A stretch of DNA of 64,000 bases from Camellia lanceoleosa (taxonomy: Eukaryota > Streptophyta > Magnoliopsida > Ericales > Theaceae). The notes under the pieces were generated by a model. The model made no database searches. It had not been told where the DNA came from and worked only from the letters and a program-made list of their open reading frames with translations. Shown here piece after piece: positions 13,142 to 23,732 of the stretch. The position numbers and the translations under genes are program-made. Numbering within the stretch: the first letter of the stretch is position 1; each line of letters starts with the position of its first letter. The stretch is taken from contig JANUSC010000379.1 in assembly GCA_025200525.1 (NCBI GenBank), positions 62,001 through 126,000 on the forward strand, written 5' to 3'.

Positions 13142-14958
13142 AGTTTATTTCGTGAAGTTGAGTGCATTCTTCTATTTCTTATGGATTCCCCTGCCATTCT
13201 AAACGGTTGTATTCACAGATATACACCTAGGGTGAATGCAGTCTTATTCACATTGCTGAAGAGATCTCAGTACCAGGATGTCATGTACCCTTGTCACCTT
13301 TGAAAAAAAAGAGGCCAAATGGAAAACTTACCTTATGAGATGGAAATCTAACATTCTGTTCTGGAACGGCGATTATTTGATTCAAATGACAACCATAATG
13401 GATCTCAACTCAATTCCTACGAACTTATGTGTTAGGTAGCCATTTCACATTGAAACATACATCACATGTGCGGAGTGTCCAACTTCTGAGGATTCTTCTG
13501 GATTATCATCTCATGATATTTTTTAACATCCTATGAATTCAATCACTTCTCTCATTACTAAATCATCCAGACCCTTGTCCAGAAACCCTTCTTTGTTTTA
13601 CAAAATCCACAACCACCTGGGCAAAATGCAAACTCTGTTTTAAAGAGTCTTTCTGAATGTTTTCTTTCTGTTATTTGACATTGCGTCAAGAGTTCTCTGC
13701 CTTTCGACAAATAGCCTGTTAATCACCTTCCAAATTGCTAATACAAATTGACCATGCATTGAAATTAACTTCCAGAGAGAAGTTGCTGTGGCAAGAAGGC
13801 AGAACCCAACGCACAAAAGGGGAAATTACAATTCTTTGTTAACCAATGACCATGACTGTTCTGCTACAAAGCTATCACCTGAAAGCATAAATGTTGACAT
13901 CCAAATTTTTTGAATTGATCCAACAAGGCCTTTACATTCAAAATTTTGCTTGATATAGCTTACTTATTTCGAGCGTAATTGAAGAATATTCAAAGGTGTT
14001 GAGGAACCTGTGCATAGAATCAAGGGTTTTTTCTTGTCCATTTTATATTGCTGGTGTTTTGGGAGGGTTTTGCCTTCCATAGACACTTTCGACTTTGTAA
14101 AGTCTGTCTTGTAAGAATCCTAGGGCTTTTTGGCATATGTATAGGAGTTGTCCTTTCTGGTCTTTTGAGGTTATTATGGTGTAACCTCCTTCCCTTTTTG
14201 TATTGGGTTTTCCCTTTCATTTTTAGTTAATGAATTTTAGTTACTCTAGCCATATATATATATATATATATATTCTGGATACAAACATCATATTTAAGCC
14301 ACAGTCCCGTAGCAACTCAATTCTATCAATCTTTAATTGTCTTTACTTTAAATTTCTTCATGTGGCTACAATTAAGGAGACCAGGAACGTGACTCAACTT
14401 TTGAGGAGTCTTAAGGCTTATTTTATTTACCTGTACAATTTCCAGAGGTGCTAGCTGTGTGTATATATATGTTCCTTCCTCTTCTTGCATAGGAAGTTCC
14501 AATCTGTAGTGCTGCTTCCTTGCCCCAATTTCTCCATGATGCTGCTTCCATACCATCTCTGTCACTTTTATTCCTTTTTTTTTTTCTTCTCATTTTCCAA
14601 GTGTCAACATTGAATTGAATATAGAAGAGATTTTCAATTTGTGCTCAAGAGCATGCTTGGGTTTTCATGTATACATGAATGATCTTGATCTCAAAGATTT
14701 GCACACCCTATGATGTATCGGAGTAGTCTTATAATAATTTTACATAATAGACGTATGGGAAGCATGTTCTTCCCTAAAATCAGTATTTTTTGTGTTGCTA
14801 TGTCCTAGTATTATGTGAAGTTACAATTTAAGCCACATTATGTACTCCTGTGCTTTAAAACATCTCCCTAGTTGTCATTTCTGTTTCAATTTATGTTTTT
14901 GAAAATTGCTGGTTTTAAGTTAAAAGATAATAGAGGAGAAAATGTATGGTAAAAGCAG
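13142..14958 (+). other. Rest of intron 11 of the TDP1-like gene
   Basis: AT-rich sequence with an AT microsatellite at 14,251-14,272. Nothing I can assign to a gene or a named repeat. It ends at the AAAAGCAG acceptor before exon 12. Confidence 0.4.
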
Positions 14959-15466
14959 GTAGCCAGAAGACGCTTCCAGTCTAAGAAGGATGCTTCATCC
15001 TTTGGATGGGTGTATTCTGGGTCCCATAACTTCAGTGCCGCTGCTTGGGGACGCCCAATTTCTAATTCACTCAGGACAAAGGCTGTTGGAGCTGTGAAGA
15101 CAAATTCTGTATTGGGTTCAAGACTTCACGTCTGTAACTACGAGCTTGGAATTGTTTTCATCGTTCCACCATCAGATGTAAACGGTAGTCCCAACCATAA
15201 GAGTGGGAGTTTGGATGATATCATATTGCCATTTGTCGTCCCTGCTCCGAAATACAGACCCAGTGACTCACCAGCAACAAAATAGGCTATGAGAGAAGCA
15301 TTGGCTGAATGGGAGAGAGATATCTCTGGAAGCAGTTGCATCTAGAGAATTGATGGAAGAAGAGATTCCAGATGAAGAAAAGGAAGTATTGGAGGCAACT
15401 GATTATGTCGCGAAGGAGCGGGAAGATGAGAAAGCTTATGCTGATATACTATGGAGCCAAAGTTGA

Positions 15467-17433
15467 TTCATCTGAGCTTCTGATTAAATTAATTGTTGAG
15501 AGGAAAGTAATAGATGGCTTGAAATGTTCACGTATGTACTTCCTCCAAAGAAATGTAAAATCTGAAGAGAATGCTGTATTCTATATCTCTAGATTAGATT
15601 GGAGGGGGGATTGATGTATATACACTTGGTTTTAGGATTGTAGATTTTAGAGGTGCCATTCTTTGGGGGATTTGAAGGGTTGGTATACCAAAGGACTATT
15701 CTTTTCATTGATTTGTGATTGTATTGGGGGTTGAGTAGGTCTTTAGATTTCCATTGTTTATATACTAGTGGCATGAACTGAAATAAAGAAAGAATGATAT
15801 TGCAAGAAAGTGTTGATCTGTCTTCATTTTCATGCTTGCCTTCAATTTTTATAAGCAGTGGCCTTGGAGTTTCCTATTTGAAGTTGGTTACACCAGATTG
15901 ATTGGATAAACTGTTAAAATCTTCAGTACTTGGGACCCTATGTGTTGGAGTTTTTTATATTTCCTCTCGGGCAATGTTAGGAACATATAATGGATCACAA
16001 AATAATTTACAAAAAATGCAATTGATGGTTAGGGTTAAACCTAGTTATGATGGGTCAGCATTCAAAATAAATTTCAATTTGTCAATACACTTTTTGTGAT
16101 CTATTATCTATTTCTAATATATGTTCTTAGCATTAGTGTTTCTTATTTGTCTCACTCCTTGTCCATTATTTCTTCCATGTACTTCTTAAGTTTTGAAAAT
16201 GACGGGATTTCAGACTAGTAATACGGGGCTCCTATTGAGCCGGTGTTAAATTCAAAATCCTCTTACCACCTATAGCATAAAGTTAGAATAATCATATTTT
16301 TTTAAATTAATAAATACTGTTCATGGTCAGTAAAAGTGTACCTAAACTTTTGTACAGTATTTAGTTTGAATTTATGTCATGTTTGTTTGGGTGGACTGAA
16401 TTAAGTTCGATTAGCATTCCATGACTAATAGTCTTAGGAGTACGAATCCCTTTGGATTGTGTATCATATCTTATGTTTGGATTGAGTTAAGATTATAAGG
16501 AGGGACTAATGATCCAGACTTTGGCTTAGTTCTCCAATTTATATCCCGCTCACTTCTGTGGGATTGAATAGTCTATCATATGTGGGATACCATATCCGGA
16601 TGGATTGTTAATCCGTACTTTAACTGTTTAACCAAACATTAGATTAATAATTTTATTGGACTATTAGTTCAATTCTAAACTCATGTCTACCTAAACAAAC
16701 ATGGCCTTAGAGTACTACTGAATTTCCCATCAACTAGAGTAGAGTGTAATCTAAATTTCGCTTGTTAAAGTGTTGCTGCAATCATGACTTGGACTTATTA
16801 TATATATAATTCAATCAAATAATTTTGTAATAAAAAATTATTTAAATTCACGATATTGTTTATTTCTTCATTCAATTAATTTCATTGTATCAGACAAGAC
16901 AAACATGTATGTTTATGAAAAATCTAAAGGAATACACTCTGAAAGTTACAGTTGAGACATTTGTGTCTCATATCGGACCCATTTCTTTGATATTCATATG
17001 GTAAGGGATTAGTTATAGGAGTGGTTGGCTAAGGGTATATTGGGTTGGGATTGTTTGGTTACAAAATTTTTAAAAAATAAATATTTTTTAAATGTTTGAC
17101 TTTTTTTTTTTAATTTGAGAATATTTTTGTCATTTCATTATAAATTTTAACATGGTCATAGGCCAAGTTAACATATAAGAGCTTTCTTTATATTAACAAT
17201 TCCAGTAAGAGAGGTCTGTATTGCCATTTAAAAAATAAAAAATAAAAAAATTAATGTAATTTCAAAAATTAAAAATGAGATTCGCATATTTGTTAGAAAC
17301 TTTAAGAGGAATTTGTATAGTTAATTCAAATGAGAAATAAAAGAAACATAAAATAATTGTCACTACAATGACCAATTACTTGGACTGGAATCTAAATTTG
17401 ACTTGGCAAAGTTTTGCTACAATCTTTCCTTAG
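15467..17433 (+). repeat. 3' flank of the TDP1-like gene, duplicated at 21,213-22,930
   Basis: The stretch from about 15,340 through roughly 17,340 is alignable along its length with 21,103-22,930, with substitutions and indels. It includes the shared words GGTATACCAAAGGACTATTC and ATACTAGTGGCATGAACTG. It covers the last coding remnant plus non-coding flank, so it is a segmental duplication of the gene's tail. A MITE (16375-16706) lies in this copy only. Confidence 0.85.
16375..16706. mobile_element. PIF/Harbinger-like MITE
   Basis: Inverted ends are TGTCATGTTTGTTTGGG and, reversed from the right, GGCCATGTTTGTTTAGG. Both are flanked by TTA (16372-16374 and 16707-16709), the usual PIF target. 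The duplicate at about 22,155 reads AATTTAGGGTCC without the insert, which confirms the empty site. It is 332 bp long with no coding sequence. Confidence 0.85.
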
Positions 17434-17515
17434 GGGGCTTTTCCCAAATTAAGTTAAATTAGCAATTTAATTTCTAAATTAGGCCTAGCTTGGACGGAAT
17501 TCTCAAACTAAGCTA

Positions 17516-17938
17516 AAGCGTTATTACAAACCACGCTTTCACTATTTCTAGGACCCTCCCGCGGAAAATTTGTGAAATAGTAAAAGCGTGGTTACAAACC
17601 ACGCTTTTAATTAGGAAAGCGTGGTTATAAACCGCGCTTTTAAGGAAATTTCATTTATACATAAAACGTGGTTAGAAAGCATGCTTTTAAGCAAAATTTA
17701 TTTTTTTCAGAAAACGTGGTTTCAAACCACGCTTTTACTGTATTTATAATTAAATTTTGTTTTCAGAAGAAAACGTGATTCCAAACCACGCTTTTACTGT
17801 ACTTATAATTAAATTTTATTTTTTGAAGAAAACGTGGTTCCAAACCACGCTTTCACCGTGCATATTTGTTTTCTTAAGAAAACGTGATTCACAATCACGC
17901 TTTCGCTGTGCATATTTGTTTTCTAACCACGCTTTTAA
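17516..17938. repeat. Array of about nine short hairpins in the left palindrome arm
   Basis: Repeated units of the type AAGCGTGGTT-loop-AACCACGCTT each form their own stem of roughly 10 bp with a 3-4 base loop. Units lie near 17516, 17582, 17615, 17664, 17711, 17769, 17829 and 17878, with a half unit at 17922. Spacers resemble TTACTGTATTTATAATTAAATT. The array is mirrored at 19,481-19,806, so hairpins are nested within the large palindrome. Confidence 0.9.
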
Positions 17939-17970
17939 AATATATTAAAATGTGATCAAAATAAAATTTG

Positions 17971-18044
17971 AGTTCTTTGTAGCTCAAATGATAGTGCATT
18001 TGTTTTGCCTGGCAAAGGCACGGGTTCAATCCACGGCATCTCCA
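17971..18044 (+). repeat. tRNA-derived relic in left arm
   Basis: The sequence has an internal A-box-like TAGCTCAAATGATAG and a B-box-like GGTTCAATCC, ending GGCATCTCCA like the 3' half of a plant tRNA-Ala. The 5' acceptor half no longer pairs with the 3' half and the anticodon arm is distorted. It is a degenerate tRNA or SINE head, not a functional tRNA. A T run follows about 30 bp downstream. Confidence 0.6.
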
Positions 18045-19066
18045 AACGGTTGCTACTTTTCAAATTAAACTCAACTCTTTTTTTTTTTCCTTCCACTCAC
18101 TCTATATTTTATATATTTATTATGTAATTTTTTTATCAAAAAAAAGTAAAACGTTTGTTTGGTTAACTAAATTTTTTTTCTATAAAATACAATTTTTTTC
18201 AAAATGTCAACATAATTGTTTAAAAAGTATTCAGTGTGTTTGTTTGGTTTGAGTTTTTTGGATTTAGTTATTTGAAAACTGAGTTTTTTTATTTTCGTAT
18301 TTTTTTATTTTTTGTGAATATTTTTAAAATTTTAAACATTTTTTTTTACTTTTTTAGATGCACCTAGATGCATCTAAAAAGTAAAAAATTTGTGAAAAAA
18401 TATTTTAAAAAATTAATAAATACATAAAAATACAAAAAATCAACTGAAAAAATATTTTTAGTGAATATTTTTAAAATGTTTTTTTTTTTCAAAAATATTT
18501 TTAGTGAATATTTTTTGAAAAAATATTCTAAAAATATTCACTAAAAATATTTTAAAAATATTTTTTCAGTACATTTTTTTTTTTACTTTTTTAGATGCAC
18601 CTTAGTTAGATATATCTAAAAAGTATTTTAAAATGTATTTTTTTTCAAAAAATATTTTTTCAGTACATTTTTTGTATTTTTATGTATTTATTAATTTTTT
18701 AAAATATTTTTTCACAAATTTTTTACTTTTTAGATACATCTAACTAAGGTGCATCTAAAAAAGTTTTAAAAAAAATGTTTAAAATTTCAAAAATATTCAC
18801 TAAAAACAAAAAAAATACGAAAATCAAAAAACTCAATTTTCAAATAACTAAATCAAAAAAACTCAAACCAAATACACTGAATACTTTTTAAACAATTATG
18901 TTGACATTTTGAAAAAAATTGTATTTTATAGAAAAAAAATTTAGTTAACCAAACAAAAGTTTTACTTTTTTTTGATAAAAAAAATTACATAATAAATATA
19001 TAAAATATAGAGTGAGTGGAAGAAAAAAAAAAATAGTTGAATTTAATTTGAAAAGTAGCAACCGTT

Positions 19067-19140
19067 TGGGGATGCCGTGGATTGAACCCGTGCCTCTGCC
19101 AGGCAAAACAAATGCACTACCATTTGAGCTACAGAGAACT
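19067..19140 (-). repeat. tRNA-derived relic in right arm (mirror copy)
   Basis: This is the inverted counterpart of the relic at 17971-18044. Read on the minus strand it has TAGCTCAAATGGTAG and GGTTCAATCC. It keeps the consensus A-box slightly better than the left copy. The presence of both copies shows that the relic was inside the element before the arms became a palindrome. Confidence 0.6.
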
Positions 19141-19177
19141 CAAATTTTATTTTGATCACATTTTAATATATTTTAAA

Positions 19178-19470
19178 GGGAAATGTTTTTAGAAATCGAA
19201 GGCAAGAGAGGGAGAAAGAGAGAGAAGAGAAGAGAGGGAGAGAAGAGAGGATAAGAGAAAGAGGAGGAAGAGGAAATGGAGGGGAAGAGGGAATGGACAT
19301 TATGGGTCCGATCATTTGCCTCTTTCTTCCTCTTCTTCTTCTCTTCTTCTTTCTTCATCTTCTTCTTCGTTTCTGATTGAATAAAAAAAAAAAAAAAAAA
19401 TCAAAAGCGACGTCGTTTCTGGGATTCGGGGGATTCGGGGAGCTCAAATTCGAGCTCCCTAGCATTGCTC
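19178..19470. mobile_element. Small Mutator-like insertion nested in the right palindrome arm
   Basis: Perfect 9-bp duplications TATTTTAAA (19169-19177 and 19471-19479) flank a 293-bp insert. The left arm has the uninterrupted sequence. The interior has an AGAGGGAGAAAGAG-type purine tract, a CTTCTTC tract and GCGACGTCGTTTC. The right end, reversed, carries GAGCAATG and GGGAGCTCGAA, similar to the ends of the element at 48196-48700. It is non-autonomous. Confidence 0.85.
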
Positions 19471-19480
19471 TATTTTAAAA

Positions 19481-19806
19481 GCGTGGTTAGAAAACAAATA
19501 TGCACAGTGAAAGCATGATTGTGAATCACGTTTTCTTAAGAAAACAAATATGCACAGTGAAAGCGTGGTTTGGAACCACGTTTTCTTCAGAGAACAAAAT
19601 TTAATTATAAGCACAGTAAAAGCGTGATTTGAAATCACGTTTTATGAAGAAAATAAATTTTGCTTAAAAGCGTGCTTTCTAACTACGTTTTATGTATAAA
19701 TGAAATTTCTTTAAAAGCGTGGTTTGTAACTACGCTTTTACTATTTCACAAATTTTCCTCGGGAGGATCCTAGAAACAGTGAAAGCGTGGTTTGTAATAA
19801 CGCTTT
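19481..19806. repeat. Mirrored hairpin array in the right palindrome arm
   Basis: Same AAGCGTGGTT/AACCACG units as the left arm, in reverse order and orientation. Examples are AAGCGTGGTTTGGAACCACG near 19,560 and AAAGCGTGGTTTGTAACTACG near 19,714. Several units carry mismatches that the left arm lacks, so the arms are diverging independently. Confidence 0.85.
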
Positions 19807-19919
19807 AACCTAGTTTGGGAATTCCGTCCAAACTAGGCCTAGTTTGGAAATTAAGTTGCTAATTTGGCTTAATTTGGGAAAAGTCCCCTTCCCTTAGACT
19901 TGTTATATATAAAAAAATT

Positions 19920-20268
19920 GGATAAATTACAAATATAACTCCTGAGATTTGATTAAAATACGAATTGTCCCCCTGTGGTTTTGAAAATTACATTCCACCC
20001 TTTAAGGTTTCTAATTTTATAACAAATCGCCTCTTCTATTAATAAATCATCAAGTCAATGAACAGTTTTTAATGATGATTAAAAATATGTTTCAATTGAT
20101 AATTTAAGTAATTTTATTATTGTATAGGAGAGCAATTATGAATTTCATTTTTTTTAGTTAATTCTGTTAAATACAAAATTCTAATAAGGAAGTATTTGTA
20201 ATTTTTTAAACCACAGGGAATAATTTGTATTTTAAGTAAATCTCAAGGAGTGTATTTGTAATTTATCC
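19920..20268. mobile_element. MITE with about 70-bp inverted ends (GGATAAATTACAAATA family)
   Basis: The left end reads GGATAAATTACAAATATAA and the right end, reversed, reads GGATAAATTACAAATACAC. The similarity continues through GAGATTT..TTAAAATAC and CCCTGTGGTTT. No coding sequence. Related GGGTAAATTATAAATAAAC units occur at about 46,192, 49,358 and 52,845. The target duplication is unclear. Confidence 0.75.
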
Positions 20269-21102
20269 TATAAAATTCAATCTTATAATTTCATTTAAGA
20301 AAAAAGAGAAAAGTATTAAATTCACAATATTAAGTATTTCTTTATTTGATCAATTTCACAATGATATATATATATATATATGTATATTTTTGTCAGTGAA
20401 AGAATAATTACAAATACAAAGAACATTATATTTAAGGGGCATTTATTCATTTACCTACTTATGTTCCAATTAGTTCAAATTATTTTATTATGTTCCAATA
20501 ATTCCTATGGGGGATATAATTATTAAAATACCCCTAATAATAATAATAGAGTGAAGCGTGCATTAATATTGACATTGACAATGTGAATGTTCCATAATAT
20601 GAACATTCACACTGTCAAATTTATTTATTTATGTTTTATAAAATTACATATTAAAATGAGATTTTATTTGATAGATCTCGTTAACTAGGTTTTAAAAATA
20701 TAAATTTCATAAAAAAATATTTACAAAAAAAATTATGAATTTTTAAAGTTTAATATATAAAGCATAAAATAGTTCAAAATAGTGCACACCAAATTGCTAA
20801 GGGTTGAAGAAATATTTGTAAAAATAAAATTGTCTATAAAATATATTAAATATAATAATTAAAATTTAATAGATCGAATATTCAAATAATAAAATTTATT
20901 ATAATATATGTTATAGACTAATTAAAATATAAATATTTTAGGGGGATTGACTAGTAAATCCCATTTTTTCATCTTGTAGATCATGTGGTTCTAATTGTTT
21001 TCTTTTAAACCATTTAGTCCGCATAATTGTTTGTTTACTATTTTTCCATTAAGGTATTTATTTATGTTTGGCCAGTGCGCGTGTGTATGGAGACATTATT
21101 GT
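20269..21102. other. AT-rich intergenic sequence
   Basis: Very AT-rich, with a TA microsatellite near 20,364-20,382. No coding, RNA or structured repeat that I recognise. Confidence 0.5.
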
Positions 21103-21107
21103 AAAAA

Positions 21108-22930
21108 GAGATCCCAGATGAAGAAGAGGAAGTATTAGAGGCAGCTGATTATGTCGCAAAGGAGCGAGAAGATGAGAAAGCATATGTTGATATACTATGG
21201 AGCCAAAGTTGATTTATCTAATCTTTTGATTAAATTGTTTGTTGAGAGGAAAGTAATAGATGGCTTGAAATGTTTGTGCATGTACTTCCTCCAAAGCTGT
21301 CATCGAGAAATGTAAAATCTGAAGAGAATGTTGTATTCTATATCTCTAGATTAGATTGGAGGGGATTGATGTATATACACTTGGTTTTAGGACTGTAGAT
21401 TTTAGAGGTGCCATTCTTTTTTCTTTTTTTGGGAAGAGGGGGGGGGGTTTGAAGGGTTGGTATACCAAAGGACTATTCTTTTCATTGGTTTGTGATTGTA
21501 TTGGGGGTTGAGCAAGTCGTTAGATTTCCATTGTTTATATACTAGTGGCATGAACTGAAATAAAGAAAGGATGAGATTGCAAGAAAGTGTTGATCTGTCT
21601 TCATTTTCAAGCTTGCCTCTAATTTTTATAAGCAGTGGCCTTGAAAATTCCTATTTGAAGTTGGTTACACCAGATTGATTGGAATAAACTATTAAAATCT
21701 TCAGTACTAGGGACCCTATGTATTGGAGTTTTTTATATTTCTTCCCAAGCAAAGTTAGGAACATAGAATGGATCACATGATGATTTACAGAAAATGCAAT
21801 AGATGGTTAGGGTTAAAGCCAGTTATGATGGGTCAACATTATACTTTTTGTGATTTATTGGGTATTTCTAATATGTGTTCTTAGTATCAATGTTTCTTAT
21901 TTGAGGAACAAAAGCCTTGTACTTCATCATTTGTTTCACTCCCTATCCATTCTTTCTTCAATGTCCTTTTTAAGTTTTGAAAATAACGAGATTTTAGGCA
22001 AGTAATTTGCGATTCTCATTCAGTGAGTGTTAAGTTCAAAATCTTGTTATCACCTAAAGCATAAAGTTCGAATAATCATATTTTTAAAAATTAATAATGT
22101 TCATTGTCAATAAAATTATTTCCAAACTTTTGTACAATATTTACTTAGAATTTAGGGTCCTATAGAATTTCCTATCAACCAGTGTAATTCAAATTTGACA
22201 TGGTATCAACTAGAATGTAATTCATATTTTTGACTTGGTAAAGTTTTGATGCAATCATGACTTGGACTTGTTATATATATATATATATATATAATTCAAT
22301 CAAATAATTTTATAATGAAAAATTATTTAAGTTCACGATATTATTTATTTCTTTATTTAATTAATTTCATATAAGACAAGCATGTATATTTATGAAAATT
22401 CTAAAGGAATGGTGGATTACTTACTGAAAGGTATAGTTGAGACATTTGTGTCCCATATGGGGTTCATTTTTTTGATATTCATATGGTAATGATGATGGGT
22501 GTGGAGATGATGTAAGGGATAAGTCATTGGTGTGTTTGGCTACATGTATAGGTAAGGGTATATTTGGGTTGGGACTGTTTGGTTACAAAAATCAGAAAAA
22601 TTAAATATTTTTTAATTTGACCTTTTCTTTTATTTGAGAATATTTTTGTCTTTTCATTATAATTTTAAACATGGTCCTGGGCCAAGTTAACATATAGGAG
22701 CTTTGTGCATATTGCTAACTAAAGTAAGGGAGATTTGTATGTATTTTCAATTAAAAAAAATGAAAATGAAATTAATGTAATTTTAAAAACTAATAATGAG
22801 ATACTCATATTTGTTAAAACTTTAAAGGAGGTTTGTATAGTTTGTTTGTTTGTTTGTTTGTTTGTTTGTTTTTTTTTTTTTTTTTTTTGAATGGGGAGGT
22901 TTGTATAGTTAATCCAAATAAGAAATAAAA
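21108..22930 (+). pseudogene. TDP1-like gene tail, copy 3 (last exon remnant plus 3' flank)
   Basis: Positions 21108-21212 encode EIPDEEEEVLEAADYVAKER and continue to DILWSQS and a TGA. This is the acidic C-terminus of the TDP1-like protein. It is closer than copy 1 to the expected acidic run (DEEEEVLEAAD against DEEKEVLEATD). Upstream sequence is unrelated, so only the last exon and about 1.7 kb of 3' flank were copied from (or with) 15,340-17,340. It cannot encode a working protein alone. Confidence 0.8.
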
Positions 22931-23732
22931 GAAAGGGTAAATTACACTTTGTCCTTTTTATATTTAGTCATTTTTTCACTTTGACCTTTAAAATTTATTT
23001 TTTCACTTTGGTTTTTTATGTTCCAAGTTTTTCTAGTTTATTCCTAAAATTAATTTTTGTTAAAAATTAGATAAAAAATGACACATTACGTAATATAAAA
23101 ATATTTTATTATATATAATTTACATCCTTAGCATAAACTTAAATCTCAATGAAAAATCTAGATTTATTCAGAAAATACTTTTGGAAAATCTATATTTGTC
23201 GCATGTTAATGTGATTATTGATATAGGAAATCCAAATTAAAAATTAAGCAATCATGATCAATGTAGATAACAGAGAGAGAGAGAGAGAAAATTTATTCAC
23301 GACACAAAAGATTTTTTTATGTGGAAAATCACAATTGGAATCTACTAACTTATGATAAAAAACCACGAGCCCTCGGTCAGATGAATTATCTACTATGCGA
23401 GAAAGGTAATACAAGAGATCTCTTACAAAGGCCAATCTAGGCTACACGCGCCCACTCACCGGCACACGTCTTTGCTCACTCTACAGGTACCTCCACAATC
23501 TCTACTAGATATTCGCTAGGATTGTCGAAGCAACACAACACCTATGATTTCAGAATCTACTGAAATCTACAATCTTGGAAGCCACCATGAAAAGGTTCAC
23601 TTTTTGAAGAGGAGAAGAACTTATACACAACTTGATGATGAACTTGAAGTTTCTATGGTTAATGTATCATCAAGCAATTGAGAGTTACAAGACTGACAAG
23701 CTGCTTTTAAGACTTTATTTCCATGATGTTTT
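22931..23732. other. Intergenic or decayed repeat sequence left of the LTR nest
   Basis: Starts with a GGGTAAATTACAC-type repeat word, has a GA microsatellite at 23,270-23,289 and a less AT-rich stretch around 23,420-23,560. That stretch may be old retrotransposon sequence, but I see no diagnostic domain. Confidence 0.35.

Larger units (their letters stand above)
71..15466 (+). pseudogene. TDP1-like (tyrosyl-DNA phosphodiesterase family) gene, 3' part, decayed copy 1
   Basis: The exons, read by eye with GT-AG borders, are 71-796, 1208-1342, 1496-1640, 3499-3801, 5841-6102, 9098-9264, 9373-9483, 11408-11459, 11547-11654, 11756-11884, 12501-12590 and 14959 to about 15466. The product shows both TDP1-family active-site blocks. 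The first is HHPKLLVL followed by ITSANLVEKQ (exon 3). The second is HPMHVK (exon 11) followed by GSHNFSAAAWG (exon 12). From memory, the order matches an Arabidopsis protein (At5g07400) with an FHA domain fused to a TDP1 domain; any FHA part would lie left of the window. TDP1 enzymes remove tyrosine-linked adducts from DNA 3' ends. Exons 1-6 are open. Breaks are a TGA at 9472-9474, a 2-bp net deletion in exon 9, TAG at 11882-11884 in place of an expected Glu codon, TAG at 15283-15285, and a frameshift near 15,315-15,325 before an acidic tail ending TGA 15464-15466. Family assignment is strong. Loss of function is inferred and would be weakened if transcripts avoid these exons. Confidence 0.85.
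17434..19888. mobile_element. Near-palindromic Mutator-like (MULE) foldback element with about 1 kb arms
   Basis: The left end is GGGGCTTTTCCCAAATTA and the right end, reversed, is GGGGACTTTTCCCAAATTA. The flanking 9-bp duplications are TTTCCTTAG (17425-17433) and TTCCCTTAG (19889-19897), with one mismatch. A 9-bp duplication is the Mutator signature. The two arms mirror each other over about 1,070 bp each, meeting near 18,505-18,520. The right arm is longer only because of a nested insertion (19178-19470). There is no transposase. Sequence near 39,235-39,290 resembles the flanks joined together (ATCTCTTAGACTCGTTATATA), which fits an unoccupied relative of the site. A transcript across it would fold into long double-stranded RNA. 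Confidence 0.9.

Noticed and set aside
17971..18044. Functional tRNA gene
   Set aside because: The acceptor stem does not pair and the anticodon arm is distorted. Only box-like words remain.
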